DNA from: Pedobacter sp.
GTDB taxonomy: Bacteria > Bacteroidota > Bacteroidia > Sphingobacteriales > Sphingobacteriaceae
Reading direction: 5' to 3'
Length of the DNA: 5,186 nt
Assembly (NCBI GenBank): GCA_028287885.1
Contig: JAQBOT010000226.1
Span: 1 to 5,186 of the forward strand
Part shown: piece after piece, positions 4,305 through 5,186 of the stretch
Numbering within the stretch: the first letter of the stretch is position 1
Layout: every line of letters begins with the position of its first letter
The notes under the pieces: model-generated
The model's input: only the letters and a program-made list of their open reading frames with translations
Databases searched by the model: none
Told to the model about the DNA's origin: nothing
Translations under genes and position numbers: made by a program

Positions 4305-5186
4305 ATGAAAAAGATCCATCCCCAAGGGGGTATTCCTATTTCACCCTCGCTATCCGGTATGGCTACGGGTTTGGCAAATACAGAAGATAAGCTCTCCAAA
4401 AAAAGGTTAATACGAATTTCTGCTTTATCTGTCCTGGTGGCCGTCGCAATAAGTTTGATAGCCAAATTGCTGGTTTGCCTAATCAATCTGGTTACCAACC
4501 TATCCTTCTTCGGCGGGCTCAATATTGCCTACCATAGCCCAGCAGAAAATCACTTGGGCCTATGGGTGATTATAGTTCCTGCTATTGGGGGTGTGCTTGT
4601 TGGTTTAATGGCCTTTTATGGTTCAAAAGCCATTCGAGGACACGGTATACCCGAAGCAATGGAGCAAATTTTAACCAACCAAAGCAAAATCAACCCCTCT
4701 ATCGCCATATTAAAACCTGTTTCTTCCGCAATAGCGATTGGAACGGGAGGTCCTTTTGGTGCCGAAGGGCCTATTATTGCCACTGGTGGTGCCTTGGGTT
4801 CTACGCTTGGTCAGATGTTCAAGATCACGTCAAATGAGCGCAAGATCATTCTGGCTGCAGGTGCAACCGCAGGTATGTCAGCAATCTTTGGAACACCGAT
4901 TGCCGCCGTATTTTTGGCAATCGAGTTACTCCTTTTCGAGTTTTCACCAAGATCAATCCTTCCTGTTGCATTGGCATGTATTACCGGCGCCGCCGGCCAT
5001 AATTTTCTATTCGAATCCGGACCTGTATTTCCAATGCCCGACTTAATAGCACCCTCAAAAGGAGCATTAGCTATATATAGTGGAATTGGTTTGGTCATTG
5101 GTTTTTTATCCTTAGGTGTTACTAAAATTGTATATGTTATTGAGGATGCCTTTGAAAAATTGCCTGTACATTGGATGTGGTGGCCG
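4305..5186 (+). CDS. CLC-family chloride channel/transporter (N-terminal 294 aa, 3' end outside window)
   Basis: This is an inner-membrane anion channel or exchanger of the CLC family. The frame runs from ATG 4305, the first Met after an in-frame TAA at 4287, to the window edge. After a hydrophilic N-terminus (about 1-35), hydrophobic helices lie near 36-62, 86-105, 134-148, 155-170, 181-210, 216-231 and 253-279. The three anion-pathway motifs are present: GHGIP at 112-116 (GSGIP in E. coli ClcA); GAEGP at 152-156, with gating Glu154 equal to ClcA Glu148; and the GTPIAAVFLAIE block at 196-207. The position of the ClcA proton glutamate, Glu203, is Leu208 here, as in channel-like members. The central Ser of the first motif is His, not the Met of CLC-F fluoride exporters. 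Full-length bacterial homologues are about 420-600 aa, the longer ones ending in CBS domains, so a C-terminal regulatory part may lie outside. Family is secure; channel versus exchanger is inference. Confidence 0.93.
   Translation, partial: MKKIHPQGGIPISPSLSGMATGLANTEDKLSKKRLIRISALSVLVAVAISLIAKLLVCLINLVTNLSFFGGLNIAYHSPAENHLGLWVIIVPAIGGVLVGLMAFYGSKAIRGHGIPEAMEQILTNQSKINPSIAILKPVSSAIAIGTGGPFGAEGPIIATGGALGSTLGQMFKITSNERKIILAAGATAGMSAIFGTPIAAVFLAIELLLFEFSPRSILPVALACITGAAGHNFLFESGPVFPMPDLIAPSKGALAIYSGIGLVIGFLSLGVTKIVYVIEDAFEKLPVHWMWWP

Noticed and set aside
4271..4522. Minus-strand frames opposite the CLC gene (also 4811-5098) and plus frames at 4562-4837 and 4738-5046
   Set aside because: They overlap the continuous CLC frame, which carries all family motifs; these are shadows.

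Overview
The window looks like a chromosomal core region of a Bacteroidota bacterium, most likely a Sphingobacteriaceae-type organism such as Pedobacter or a relative. Three things suggest this. The strong promoter boxes fit the Bacteroidota -7 consensus TAnnTTTG. Most starts have A-rich leaders rather than a Shine-Dalgarno sequence. The proteins also have the familiar forms of this group: an IDH1-like NADP isocitrate dehydrogenase, a DnaX starting MENFIVSARKYRP, and a Crp/Fnr protein with an N-terminal Cys cluster. The genus is inferred; no rRNA or other marker is present.

Layout from left to right. Positions 1-365 (minus) hold the N-terminal 121 codons of isocitrate dehydrogenase, cut by the window edge. 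A 99-bp divergent spacer follows. Positions 465-902 (plus) encode a very acidic, apparently disordered 145-residue protein that I do not recognise. A 71-bp convergent spacer carries a hairpin. Positions 974-2911 (minus) are dnaX, encoding the tau subunit of the DNA polymerase III clamp loader. About 490 bp without a convincing gene follow; this stretch contains an 11-bp tandem repeat and several hairpins. Positions 3403-4098 (minus) encode a Crp/Fnr-family regulator with four clustered N-terminal cysteines. A 206-bp divergent intergenic region carries a dyad-symmetric operator-like site and a good Bacteroidota promoter. Positions 4305-5186 (plus) encode the first 294 residues of a CLC-family anion transporter or channel, cut by the right edge.

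The genes do not form one pathway: central metabolism, replication, regulation and ion transport sit side by side, each apparently transcribed on its own. The only suggested functional link is between the Crp/Fnr regulator and the divergent CLC gene, through the dyad between them.

The most notable feature is inside dnaX. A run of ten A on the coding strand lies exactly in frame at the junction between the clamp-loader core and the low-complexity linker. A slip in either direction meets a stop codon at once, giving a protein of 389 or 390 residues. This is the architecture expected for making a short gamma subunit as well as full-length tau, as known in E. coli and Thermus. I see no evidence in this window of a wholly new multi-gene system.
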